NCBI GenBank assembly: GCA_026225945.1
Contig: JAMJFZ010001133.1
Span: 8,452,501 to 8,516,500 of the forward strand
Length of the DNA stretch: 64,000 nt
Source: Cricetomys ansorgei
Taxonomy: Eukaryota; Chordata; Mammalia; Rodentia; Nesomyidae
Reading direction: 5' to 3'
Shown here: in pieces, positions 46,830 to 58,680 of the stretch
Layout of the letters: each line of letters opens with the position of its first letter
Position numbering within the stretch: the first letter of the stretch is position 1
Notes under the pieces: generated by a model
Told to the model about the DNA's origin: nothing
Seen by the model: the letters and a program-made list of their open reading frames with translations, nothing else
The model's database searches: none
Translations under genes and position numbers: made by a program

Positions 46830-48960
46830 AAAGACCACCTTCATCTAACATCCAAGAACATCTACAAAAACAAGTAGAAGATGACAGCTGAGGGTGTTAG
46901 ATTGACGACGCCAGCTTCCTGAAGGATATTGTTTTCTTAACAACAAGATACTTGAATCTACATTTTACATTTGAATGTACACTGAAAAGAGATTTCGTTA
47001 CAAACTGTTTGTTTTTTTTTATTGCAAATCTGCAATTTTTTTTCTTTTTTTTTGCAAACTACCTTCCATTTACCAACAGAGGAAGGTGACAATTTTAGAT
47101 TACGGGCTTGAGGCTTCAGCCCTGTTCATTCCATAGGAAAATTTCTTTAAAACTCTCACTTATGTATAGTTCACAAAAAAATTCTAGTAATTATTTCTTC
47201 TGTTTTTCAATTTTTTCTTGTTTGGATAATATTGGTGTCATTTATTTGATGAACTATACAGGAACAAATTTTATTTGAATTGACATGAATGTTTTTATTA
47301 TACCAATGTATTAAGGTGCAATTTTATTTTTTATTTTTAGCAGTTTAAAAGGACCGTCTTCATCCAACATCTCAGAACATTTTTGTGTTCTACGAGAAAA
47401 AACAAATAGAAATGACTTCTGAAACTCCTAGATTGACTCAGCCAGCTCCCTGAATGATATTATTTTCTTAATAACAGGAACTTTGAATCTACATTTCACA
47501 TTTGAATTTACAATGAAAAGAGATTTTGTAGCAAAAAAAATTTTTTTTGCAAATCTGCAAACATTTTTTTTTGCAAACCACTTCTATTTGCCAACAGAGG
47601 AAGGTGACAATTTTTGATTACGGGCTTGAAGCTTCAGCCCTGTTCTTGCCGTATGAATCTTTCTTTGTAACACTTACTTATCTATATTACACAAAAACTT
47701 ATGAGAAATTGTTTCTTCAGTTTTTCTATTTTAGCATTTTATTACCAACAGAGGAAGGTGACAATTTTAGATTACGGGCTTGAGGCTTCAGCCCTGTTCA
47801 TTCCATAGGAAAATTTCTTTAAAACTCTCACTTATGTATAGTTCACAAAAAAATTCTAGTAATTATTTCTTCTGTTTTTCAATTTTTTCTTGGATTTCTT
47901 ATTTGGATAATATTGGTGTCATTTATTTGATGAAATATACAGGAACAAATTTTATTTGAATTGACATGAATGTTTTTATTATACCAATGTATTAAGGTGC
48001 AATTTTATTTTATTTTTAGCAGTTTAAAAGGACCGTCTTCATCCAACATCTCAGAACATTTTTGTGTTCTACGAGAAAAAACAAATAGAAATGACTTCTG
48101 AAACTCCTAGATTGACTCAGCCAGCTCCCTGAATGATATTATTTTCTTAATAACAAGAACTTTGAATCTACATTTCACATTTGAATTTACAATGAAAAGA
48201 GATTTTGTAGCAAAAAAAATTTTTTTTGCAAATCTGCAAACATTTTTTTTGCAAACCACTTCTATTTGCCAACAGAGGAAGGTGACAATTTTAGATTACG
48301 GGCTTGAGGCTTCAGCCCTGTTCATTCCATAGGAAAATTTCTTTAAAACTCTCACTTATGTATAGTTCACAAAAAAATTCTAGTAATTATTTCTTCTGTT
48401 TTTCAATTTTTTCTTGGATTTCTTATTTGGATAATATTGGTGTCATTTATTTGATGAAATATACAGGAACAAATTTTATTTGAATTGACATGAATGTTTT
48501 TATTATACCAATGTATTAAGGTGCAATTTTATTTTATTTAAAAGTTTAAAAGGACCGTCTTCATCCAACATCTCAGAACATTTTTGTGTTCTACGAGAAA
48601 AAACAAATAGAAATGACTTCTGAAACTCCTAGATTGACTCAGCCAGCTCCCTGAATGATATTATTTTCTTAATAACAGGAACTTTGAATCTACATTTCAC
48701 ATTTGAATTTACAATGAAAAGAGATTTTGTAGCAAAAAAAATTTTTTTTGCAAATCTGCAAACATTTTTTTTTTTGCAAACCATTTCCATTTGCCAATAG
48801 AGGAAGGTGACAATTTTTGATTACGGGCTTGAAACTTCAGCCCTGTTCTTGCCGTATGAATCTTTCTCTGTAACACTTATCTATATTACACAAAAACTTA
48901 TGAGAAATTGTTTCTTCAGTTTTTCTATTTTAACATTTTAGTAGTTAAAAATAATTTTCA
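46711..48960 (+). repeat. Tandem array of a ~525 bp unit in the 3' UTR (4 units plus a 154 bp partial)
   Basis: Landmarks starting TATTGGTGTC recur at 47230, 47911 and 48435, with a diverged copy at 46711. AACAGAGGAAGGTGAC recurs at 47074, 47593, 47747 and 48271, with an AATAGAGG variant at 48796. The full period is about 519-525 bp; an extra 154 bp partial unit lies at 47593-47746. Each unit carries the terminal-exon acceptor context, a poly-T/poly-A stretch and a near-palindromic GGGCTTGA(G/A)GCTTCAGCCC. Confidence 0.88.
46822..46829 (+). CDS. Terminal exon coding stub with stop (tandem NAGNAG acceptor)
   Basis: After the phase-1 end of exon 15, the sequence TTTCATTTAGCAG gives two adjacent possible acceptors, after 46821 or after 46824. 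Either choice reads Ala-Val-stop or Val-stop, with TAA at 46827-46829. The rest of the exon is 3' UTR. The same TTTAGCAGTTTAAAA context recurs in the downstream UTR repeat copies. The assignment is an inference from phase and position. Confidence 0.5.
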
Positions 48961-49014
48961 TTTATTCTGTATATCATATGTTTTATGGTAAAAATATTTT
49001 GCTATTATAATAAA
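46830..49014 (+). other. Predicted 3' UTR
   Basis: No significant open frame is present. The stretch is AT-rich, with many poly-T and poly-A runs, and is largely composed of the 525 bp repeat units listed separately. It ends at a good AATAAA near 49009-49014, the first one after the array. A mature transcript through it would have a repetitive 3' UTR of about 2.2 kb. Confidence 0.45.
49009..49014 (+). terminator. Candidate polyadenylation signal AATAAA
   Basis: A canonical AATAAA follows the UTR repeat array and is followed by T-rich sequence. It is the best candidate 3' end for the Arhgap20-like transcript. Confidence 0.45.
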
Positions 49015-49790
49015 TTTCATTCAATAATTTAATAATTTGGACTCTAGTATACCTTGTTCATGATTCACCGTAGTATCTGGTATATGCCACTTGGCAGGCT
49101 TCTGCAGGTGCTCAGGGGCCTGCAGTCACTTGGCAGATCCACAGGAATCATTTTATTGATCTATTCTTCCAAAATGCAATCAGAATTTCTTGATCTAATT
49201 CTTCCGGTTCCTAGGTACAAAATAGACCCAATAGCTAAGAACTAAGTAATTAGTTGTAGTTTAAAAAACTGTCCTCACACACCTGGGCATTGTAGCAACA
49301 TTTGTGTGATTTTTTTTTTGTTTGTCTGTTTGATTCTTTGTTTCTATCACTATTGCTTTGAATAAAAAATACCTTAGCTCCTTCTTTACATGAGAAAAAT
49401 AATGGATCAGTGTTTGATGACTCAGTGCATCATTGCATGGCTGTTCTGCTGTCTGGAGCTTTCAGATAATCAAGTTGCTCATGTAGTTAAGAAGCAAATG
49501 ACAACAAATGCTCATACTCATTAAAATATCTTTTTATTGAGTCCAGGAACCATGCTTAAGAAAGAAAAACACCCATTTCTAATGGTAGTTTTCATACTTC
49601 AATTACGGAATCCAGATAATTCCTCAGAAGAAAGGACAGTAGCAAATGAAATCCACATAATCCTCCACAGTTGTGCCTAGAATCCTGTGTCACGGAAATC
49701 TCAAGTAAAATTCTACAGAATATGATAATTCATCATCATACAAGATGAAATTATAAGTGTTACTAATTGTAAGAATATTTACAGGGACCT
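49015..49790. other. Intergenic DNA 3' of the gene
   Basis: No feature is recognised. A second AATAAA near 49361 could be an alternative transcript end. Confidence 0.35.
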
Positions 49791-49794
49791 GAAA

Positions 49795-50150
49795 AAATTG
49801 AAAAATGGCTCAGTATCTAAAGCAATTGTGATACAAGCTTTGTGACATGAGTTCAGGTCATCAATACTTACATTAAAAACAAAACTTGTTTTTGCAGCAC
49901 AAGCATCTCTAACTCAGAAGCCTTTACCATGCTATTTGTGGTAGACACTGAGGAATCACCAGAAGCTTCTGGGGCCAGATATTCCTATCATGTTACTCAG
50001 CAGGGAACTGAAGATATACTGTCTCAAAAAAGATAGGAGAAAAGAGCAACACTAGAGGCTGTCATCAACCTAAAAATCCCAGTGGTCTACATGTGTTCCC
50101 AGATATCTACACCCCTAAACACACACACACACACAGACACACACACAGAG
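49795..50150 (+). mobile_element. Old SINE (B4/B2-like) with CA tail
   Basis: AAAAATGGCTCAGTATCTAA, GTGACATGAGTTCAGGTCAT and a terminal (CA)n indicate a diverged composite SINE. Confidence 0.5.
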
Positions 50151-50384
50151 ACCATTCACATATTTATACAATTAAAAACACATAGGTACAATGCATATTT
50201 GTTGTACATCTCTTAATATACTGATACTTGTACCTCAAGATAAAGAATTCTTTATTCATGTCTTGTCTTCCTAGAGAGAGCCCATAATACAAATTAGACA
50301 TATGAAGATCTTAGAAGAAACCTCCAGAAAAGAAGCACATGTTCACACACTCATGGTTTCTTTAACACTCATGAATTCCCATCA

Positions 50385-52706
50385 ATTTAATTCCTAAATG
50401 TTTTATTATTTCAAATTTTAAAATAAATTTATGTAACTTTGCCATCCCTTTCCTACCACCAGTCCATGTTATGCCCCATACTCTCAAACTGACAGACTCG
50501 TTAATCATTATTAATGTTACATATTTGTGTTTGTGTGTATGTGTATATGTTCTATGTCCAAATATATAAAGACTATTTGCTGAGTCTATTTTTGTGCATA
50601 TGGTTTCAGGGTTGAGCACTCTGTATTGGACGATCAATTAGGTTTTCCTTCCTAGAATAGGATAATTCTTCACCCAGCAGTCATTAGTACCCTGTAGCTT
50701 TTGGTTTAGGATTTGGACTACATAAAATTTTTACCCTTGCATGCTCAAATGTAATGATATTGCCATCATTGTGGTTCTGCTATCATGTCTGTGAGAGAAT
50801 TTCACAAGAGACTTCCAGGTTTGCTGGCTCTTACATTCAATCTAAAACCTCTTCTGCGATGATCCCGAAACTATAAACATATGAGCTGTGTTGTACATGT
50901 ATTCATTTGTGCTGGGTTCCCCCAATCCATGGATCTTTGTGTCTAGTTTTGGATTTCTGTGATGGTATCCATCTGTTGTAAAGTAAGACTTTATTGATGA
51001 AGGGTGATGGTCACACTTATACGTGGGTTTTAGGATGAGTTTTAAAATGCCTTGTACAATTGTGCTAGTCTAGTAAAGTCGTTTAGAAATTCTTTTCTAG
51101 GGTCTGTGACATCAATGGCTGCATGAAGCTGACTAGATTTCCAGAACCAGACATAATTTCAATCCTGTTGAGAGAAATCTTTTCATTGGATAGCAAAGGT
51201 ATTTCAAATGATTCTGTCTAAAGTATAGATGTTTGGTGTAGCCCTTGGTTTCTAGCAGGGATGAGAGTGGATCCTGTTGCTAAAGAAACCACACATACAT
51301 ATCTCAGGATTCAGATGATTCTAGCTGGATATTACTAGAAAGCCTCTTTTTTGAAGTCAAGTTTCTATGGGACTGTAAAATAGTACACAAGCACACCTGT
51401 TTGGGAAACAATTAACATTCTTATTGACCTGCAATACCCATAAACTATGACAATAACCATCATGGCAAGTTATCACACTAGGTGTAATTAATAGCACTCA
51501 TGTGTGTGGTAACCAACAGCTGGGATGAGACTTAAATGCATTTAGTTAAAACACTGAATTTACCCTAACTGAGATTACTATTGCTCACTTTTGAGGTTAC
51601 AGTCAATGATGTCAAACTTCTTGCAGTGGGAACTTGAAGTTAGGGCTAATCCTATGGTTAGTCAAGGAGCAGAAATTTAATCACTATGTCTACATTGCTT
51701 TGCATTTTATAGGCTGAGATCCTATCCCATAAGATGGGACCTTCCTCAATTAGTCTAGATATCACTACTCCTATTTCTTTTAATCTAAAGTATCCCTCAA
51801 TCATTTAAAGCAGGCAAGCATAGGGAAATTTTAGTTACTGGGCACACAACTTGATTTATCCAGTACATTCATCCCTATAATATTGGGAGGTAAGATCTCC
51901 CATATTTTTGTATATTTCCTATGGATAGTGTGGTTTATATTCTGTTTTAATCATAGTGGTAGTGGTAGATAGAACACAGGCTATAATTTCACTTTTCTTA
52001 TAGCTGTTTCGTTTCCTTATTCATGGTCAATTTTAGAGAATATTCTTGGGGGGGAAAGGTGTATTCTTTACTGTTTTGTGGGATATACTGTAGTCATCTT
52101 TCATTTTCATTTGTAAAATGATGTCCTTTATCTCCAGTGTTTACTATTTAGATTGGTCTGTATGACAAACGTTTTTGTTAGACTGGGGTATTGAAATCAC
52201 CCACCATCAGTTTATTAGGGTCAGGGTGTGATTACACAATTGTAGCCTTTCTTATATGAACTAGTGTTTACCCTAGTGTTTTTGGGATACATGTTTAGAA
52301 TCGCCATATTTTCTTGGTGCACTTGCTCTTTAAATAATATATGGTGTGCATCTCTACCTCTTCTGTTCAGTTTAGCTGTGGAGTTTATCTTGTCTGGTAT
52401 AAAAGATACTGTGTCCTCTTGCTTTTTAGGACCATGTCCTTGGAAAGCATTATTTTATCCTTTTACATTGAGTGATATCTGTCTTTATGGTGATGTATGT
52501 TTCTTGGATGCGGCAGAAAGATCCGGCTTTCTAATCCAATCTGTTAGTGTGTCTATTTTTATAGGGGAAATGAGACTGTTACTGTTGAGAATTATTAATG
52601 AGAAGAACTTATTTATCCCTGTTACTTTGTTCCAGAGACAAAAAAAAATGGAAATTATGTGTGTGTATTTAATCATCAAAATTTTAAAATGATATTTGTT
52701 AAACAT
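50385..52706 (-). mobile_element. L1 (Lx-like), 3' UTR plus ORF2 start, internally deleted
   Basis: 50385-51100 has antisense L1 3' UTR hallmarks (GCTGGGTTCCCCCAATCCAT, CATCTGTTGTAAAGT, GGGTTTTAGGATGAG). 52040-52706 read on the minus strand gives NSLISPIKIDTLTDWIRK, the start of the L1 ORF2 endonuclease. Most of ORF2 between them is missing. The 142-codon + strand ORF at 52264-52692 is its antisense shadow. Confidence 0.75.
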
Positions 52707-52849
52707 GACGTAAAATGTTTATCAGTTTGGTGTGTGTGCATGTAATAATTAATAGAGACATGCATTCTTTCACTTTGATCCTTGGTGGTTTAACATTCTA
52801 TGCCCAAGTTATGAATAAGAGTATTTGGATTATTATGAGCTGGGTCAGT

Positions 52850-54900
52850 TGTAATAACAAGATAGAATGTGATCCGTGTCCTGAGATGCATACTCCTGAA
52901 CAGAGAAACTGCAGAGGCATATTGCAGGCACTTCTAAAAGTCCAACTATGGTCCTGCATAAAACACTACTGGCAGGGAGTAGTGGGCAAAGTTAAATCAC
53001 AGAAGGAAGAGAGAAGGTAAAGCCAACAAGAGGCTGAGGTACCAGGTGAGTCCAGCACAGAGTTCACACTTTCACAAGTGCCTTGCCTGAGAGTCAGAGG
53101 AGGGACTCTAGCATCATGGAATTTTAGATATCTCAGATTGGGAAGAGATAGCCTGGAACAATGCTAGCTTAGGTAAGGGTTGGAGGTGGATCAGCACTCT
53201 GCATCTACCCAGGTTTCCTCCACACCGAAGTCATCCTCCCAGAGGCCTTCTAAGGAAGTGTACTTGTTGAAGGGTGCTTTCTGCCAAACTCAAGGAGACA
53301 ATACTAGGAGGAAATCTTGGTCTTCAGAAGCATTCCCTGTCCATGTCTCACTACTACTTCCTGTCCAAATCTTCCAACATGTGACTCTCAATACATTCTG
53401 GCAGCCAGCCAGAACAAGGAGGAAGTCTACTTGTTTACCCTATCACAAACCAGACCAGCCAGGCAAGAATTAATCCAATGCCATCTTCCCAACCCTACCC
53501 TGAACTTTCCATCCACTTCTTCAAGACATGAACTTGTGCAGACATCTCTGCATCTGAGTGTGTCATAGCTACAAGAGGATAAACAAGTAACATGTAAAGG
53601 CAAACCTATTAGAATTACCCTGAACTTCTCAACTAAGACCATAAAACAGAAGGGCCTGGACAGATGTGCTACAGACTCTATGTGACCACAGATGCCAGTC
53701 TGGACTCTATACCCAGCAAAACTTTCAATTTTCATACATGAATAAAACAAAATAGTCCACAATAAATCCAAATTCAAACAATATTATAGATGTAGATGTA
53801 GTTGTTGATTTTTATTTATTTTTACTCACACCTAAAATGTTTCAGCTTCTGAGAATTTCTGCTAACCAGGCTCCTCAGATTAGACACTCATGAACTGGGA
53901 ACTATACTGAACTCAATTGACTCATCTGTTTGGCTGATTCAATTCACTAGTTGCTCTGGTTCATAAGATTCTCCATGATGCTGGTACAAACTTACCTTTT
54001 GATCTAGCTCACAGTTTCTGACTGAACCCTTCTGCCACTGGCTGACACTGGCTGACCCCTGAAATGTCTCTGATTTAACTGCTCTGTTTGAATTTAACTT
54101 GACTGTCACTGTTAGCTGACACTTTCTCCAAAATTCATTCATTCTCTCCCTCTCTTCCTGATACTGACTAATTTTGCTGAACTACTCTTCTGTCTAGGCT
54201 GATTGATTTTCTAACTGACTACCTGACTTTCTCAGCTGAGAGCCTGCTTCTATACCCTGAGAATTATGTGTGTCCTCATTCTGACTCACTGTGCTAACAC
54301 TTTCTCTGGTTTGTCACTCTCAGACTTGGTACTTACGGCTAGTACACTTTGTTCCTCACTCTGCCTCTGACTTTCTGTTTCTCCTTTGACTACTATGCTC
54401 TGACACAATCTCCTTCCATTCTCCCAATCTCTACTACTTCTCTCTTAACTCTGACCTATAAACTCAGAAATGGAAACCTGATAGCTGTGAACTGAAAACT
54501 GTGACCTAATACTAAACTTACTGCTTCCTTTATATCCCTAAACAAAGGATTAAAGGTGTGTGCCACCATTTCCTTCTGAGTTGTGTTTCTTAAAAGTATG
54601 TACTGACCCACAGCCAGATTGCACAGGCCTTGAATATGATGCTTTCCCAGAACAGCTATGTTGCTGGACTGAAAAATTAAATATTCCTCTACACAGTATC
54701 TGTCAACAAATTCAGCCCTATAGAAGGCACTAGAAGGAAAACTCCAACACAAGGAGGTCAGCTAAACACAGAAAAACACAGGAAAGAATCTCAAAACATA
54801 AGCACCATCGAATTCAATAGATGGGAGGCACACACAAACACACACTCACACATACCAACAACTGCACAATAATAGGACTTAATAATCATATAAATGTAAC
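52850..54900 (+). mobile_element. L1 5' segment (ORF1/inter-ORF region), opposite orientation, split by an insertion
   Basis: Sense L1 text includes AGGCAAACCTATTAGAATTA, CAGAAGGGCCTGGACAGATG and CCCAGCAAAACTTTCAAT to about 53784. It resumes at about 54694 (TCTGTCAACAAATTCAGCCC, GAAAACTCCAACACAAGGAG). Bases 53785-54693 belong to an LTR-like insertion. The orientation is opposite to the neighbouring L1 piece at 50385-52706. Confidence 0.65.
53785..54693 (-). mobile_element. LTR-like dispersed repeat (family copy B), nested in L1
   Basis: The reverse strand begins TGTAGAGG, contains TCTGGGAAAG, ACACACCTTTAATCC, CAGAATGAGGACACAC and GAATTGAATCAGCCAAAC, all in the same order as the 8.27 kb copy. 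It sits between two L1 pieces that join almost seamlessly. Confidence 0.6.
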
Positions 54901-55379
54901 ATACTATAGCCAAGGATATTGCCCCATGCTAGTTGTTAAGGATAATGAGCAGCACATCTGAGTAGGACTGTTCATTGCTTCCCTCTTTGGTAAGCTTGAG
55001 TTTTGTATTTCATACCATGAAAGCTAGTCCTGAGGGAGGGGGGGTTATCATATAGCTCAGTTTAGCTCAGGGAGGGCCCTCAATGCCATGTGTCTGAAGA
55101 TTATAATCTATTCAACTATGCAGACTTACCTTCTGCCTCTGGGGTCAACCAAGGTCAATAACAGTAGTCTGTAATGTTGTGATAGAAAACCCTGTCTAGC
55201 AACTCTGAGAGTTTCTCATGACTGGTGTTGAGGTGTTTGTGAGGTGGCCTTTAGCTTTTGGAGAGAGCATTATCATCTCAGATGAGGAAATTTCATTTAA
55301 CCAGTGTATATATAATTATATACACATTTATGTGTATTATATGATTTTTTAGGTAAATAACTAATAGTATGATTCCCTA

Positions 55380-55925
55380 TGACTTTTTTCAGATGTCCTG
55401 ACTCTAAGTTTAGAGTCCTCTTTATTTCAGAATTTATATCCTTCTCTCTCCTTCAATTCAGATACCCCTTTCGCACCTTCTCAATCTCATCAGTGGTACC
55501 TTGCTATTCCCTGTTTCATTGCTCTCCCAACCCTAACCCCAGCAATCATTCTTTCTACTTATCTTGTCTGCGGTTAGTCCAGGATGTATACACATATCTG
55601 AAGAATCTGAGCAAGGAGTCTCAGACAAGAAAGAACATGTCATGTTTGTCTTTCAGGTCTACTCATTTATAGAGTAGATGAATAGTATTCCAGAATCTGT
55701 GTGACCCACATTTTCATTATCCATTACTTGATTCAAGGGCATCTAAGTTGTTTCCATATTTTAGTTATTGCGAATAGAGCAGCAATAAGCATGCTGAACA
55801 AATACCTATGGAGCAAAACATTTGAGTCCTAGGGGAAATGCCTAGGTCATGTGGTAGATTTAGTTTTAGATTTTGAGAATCTCTGCACTGATGTTTGTAG
55901 TAGTCACCTAGCGAGAACAGTACCA
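55380..55925 (-). mobile_element. L1 ORF2 3' end fragment
   Basis: TTTAGTTATTGCGAATAGAG then CAGCAATAAGCATGC and GGTAGATTTAGTTTTAG match antisense L1 ORF2 distal sequence. Confidence 0.7.
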
Positions 55926-57302
55926 CACTTCTACAGGATATATTGAAGAGGATACGGCAGGAGGATCACAGGTTTGACGCCAGATTGTGATACACTTACT
56001 ATTAATGAGACATTCAGGTGTTTTAAAATGCGAGATCTTGATCCTATCCCTTTCACTTAGGTTTAATTGGAATTTATTATTATGTAAAATTACTATTTTA
56101 GCACAGCCTCAAAGACGAGAACAAGTTAAAAAAAACAATTTACAATTACGTGGCTGTAAATGAAAGTTTTCATTTTAAAACAGTTTTAAAGTTAAAAACA
56201 TACGATGACGATTAGCCTATTTGAATCATTATAGATTGATGAAAAAGTTAATTTTTCTAAATAACAGTGTTCATATAAATAATTTTATTAGTCCTTAAAT
56301 TTCTCATGGAATTCCTCAGTTTTGCTAACCTCTTCCTATAGAAATCAATACAAGTGAATAATCAATATTATCAACATTCTTTTTCAATATTTTCAGAAAA
56401 ATGTTTTGTGCTTACTCCATAATACCCAGCAACAAAACAATGGTCAGTGTCAGAGTCTCAACAAATCTTGGCAGAGGCGTTCTGTGTCTAAGACATAAAA
56501 CAGATAGAATTCTACCCCAGGAAAGCAGCAGGGTCCCAGAAATGGGAGAGGCTGCATGTGAAATCTTTAAGAAATACCATGCTCTACCTTGTGAAATAGG
56601 CAGAGTAATGGTGATTGTATAGTGTTGAAATTCTCTATCAAGTGAATAGACCATTCTGTTAGGACTTATTTGGAACTACAAAATGAATAACACCAGCAAA
56701 ATCTTCTTAGCCTTGCATTCTGATAGTTGCATTTTTCCTTTCAGAGAAGATGTTTAGTGTCCTCTACATACACCAGATTCCCTCAAAACACAAATATATG
56801 TTTGATACATGAATGTTCATAGATTATATTGCCTCATGTTGTCTCTAGAAATATATACCTATATTCACCTATACACAGATATGTTCATATGAGTTAGGAC
56901 TAGAGCATGATCATTTTTCAGTATTGTTAGACTTAACCACAAATATGAATTCCTTCACAGGGTATAATCATCAGAATTTTGTTATAGTAAAGAAACATAC
57001 TTATTCTAGGTGCTGTTAACAAGATAAGAGTTTTCTCAACCTCAGAGTTCTGAAGGGTGAAATGCATATCTGAGCCTTATGTGAAACTCTTGGAAGGCTT
57101 CTTGGTTCAAAGGACATTAATGCACACAGAAGGAGCAGATGATGTCACCAGGAAGCCAGCTATTGATTCAAAATCATTGTTAAATGAGTGTTCCATAATA
57201 AGTATGTGAATCCTTTTGATTTGTTTGTTAGTTTGTTCCATTTTTGTTGTTTTGTTTTAAAAAGTACTCTTGACTAAATGAGCCCCAAATACATTTGATC
57301 TA
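55926..57302. other. Intergenic DNA, no recognised feature
   Basis: AT-rich sequence; no gene or clear repeat was identified. Confidence 0.35.
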
Positions 57303-57515
57303 GCTTTTTTTTTAAGTTTTTTAAATTTTTTTATTTATATGCTTGTATATGTGTCTATGGGGGCTTATAACATATGTGTGCGGCTGACAATAGAGGGCGG
57401 AGAAGTGCATTGGAAAACCTGAAGCTGAATTTACAGACAGTTCTGAGCAGCCCAATGTGGATCCTGAGAACTGAAATGGGGAACTCTGGAAGAACAACCA
57501 GTGTTATGAAATACA
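57303..57515 (-). mobile_element. B2/B3-type SINE
   Basis: A poly-T start, ATAGAGGGCGGAGAAG and GGGGAACTCTGGAAGAACAA then CCAGTGTTA resemble the antisense B2/B3 layout. Confidence 0.6.
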
Positions 57516-57676
57516 GAGCCATATTTTCAAGCCCAAGTTTTACTCTTAAAGGCATCAGTAGTTTTCATGTGACCCTACTCAGAACCAAGTCTCCAACAAG
57601 GGAATACACCATACATTTACAATATTAGCCTGTATTTATGCGAGGAGAAATTTATTCTTTACATGAAATTCAAATT

Positions 57677-58680
57677 TGTAGAGAAATATGCCTGAGTGAA
57701 GCCTATGAATGGTCTATATTTCAGGGGTCTATATGAAGGAATAAAATTCAGAAGTCTGTTAAGAAATCAAATTCAGAAGGATTGTAGAAAGCATGTTAAG
57801 AATGTTGATACACAACTTTCAACTCAATATTCAGAAAGCAGTAGGGATCCATTTCATTTATCTCAAAGACACTCAGAGTTTGGAAGCAGACACATGAAGC
57901 AAATCTCAGAAAGAAGTCAGTTTCACATAAGAGGTGACATCTAAAATAAGTCAGAGTGAAGGACAGGCAGAGTGACTAATTAGAGGAAAGATTAGCAGAG
58001 TGAGTCAGAGTGAAGACACACCCAACTATTACATTAGAAAAGAAAGTAGTCTCTCAGCTCAGGGCAGAGTTAGTTACAGCAGGCAGTATGTGGTAAGCAG
58101 TCTAAAGCAGGCAGCAGGAGGACAAGAACTGAGACAATAAAGCAGTCTGACTGAGGGGCAGAGAGGCTGAATGAGGCAGTAATGGGCAGTGAGTTACAGA
58201 AACAGACAGGCTGGGGGAAAGACTCAAGGAGATAGAGGCAGCTCCCAAGAAGTCAGTATCAGACTGGAAACGTGAGTCAGTTTGAAGCTGACTGAGAATT
58301 TCAGCCTGAGGAAGTCAGAGAGTCAAACAGAATTTATCAAAGACAGAAGAATTTGGTCAAAAACAGCAAGCTGGTTCAGAAGTTCAGTTTGAAACAGGCA
58401 ACATCATGAGGAGTTTGGGCCAGAACAATGAGTGAGTTGGTTTGAACAAGGAAAGTCACAGTTCAGAAGGAGCTAGTCAGAGTGGTTCAGAGAGTAGTAA
58501 GTCTCAGAGACTTAAATGTTTCAGATTATTCATAGGTTTAATATTGTAGATTGTATGAAGACTGAAGCCTTCCTGTTCTGTTTAAGAGTAGATTTTATGG
58601 AGGCTGAGATGCTCTACAACTCCAGGCTAAGAACTAGTGATTTAATTAGGCAAAAAATAAAAAGTTTCTTTCCTGAGTCA
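57677..58680 (+). mobile_element. LTR-like dispersed repeat (family copy C)
   Basis: It begins TGTAGAG and ends GAGTCA. It shares GTCTATATGAAG, GTGAGTCAGAGTGAAG, GACACACCCAACT and TTAATTAGGCAAAAAATAAA blocks with the 8.27 kb copy, in the same orientation. Confidence 0.62.

Noticed and set aside
46711..48960. CRISPR-like regular repeats
   Set aside because: Units are 525 bp, contiguous without unique spacers and in a rodent genome context; this is ordinary tandem duplication.
52264..52692. 142-codon + strand ORF
   Set aside because: It is the antisense shadow of the L1 ORF2 endonuclease start on the minus strand.
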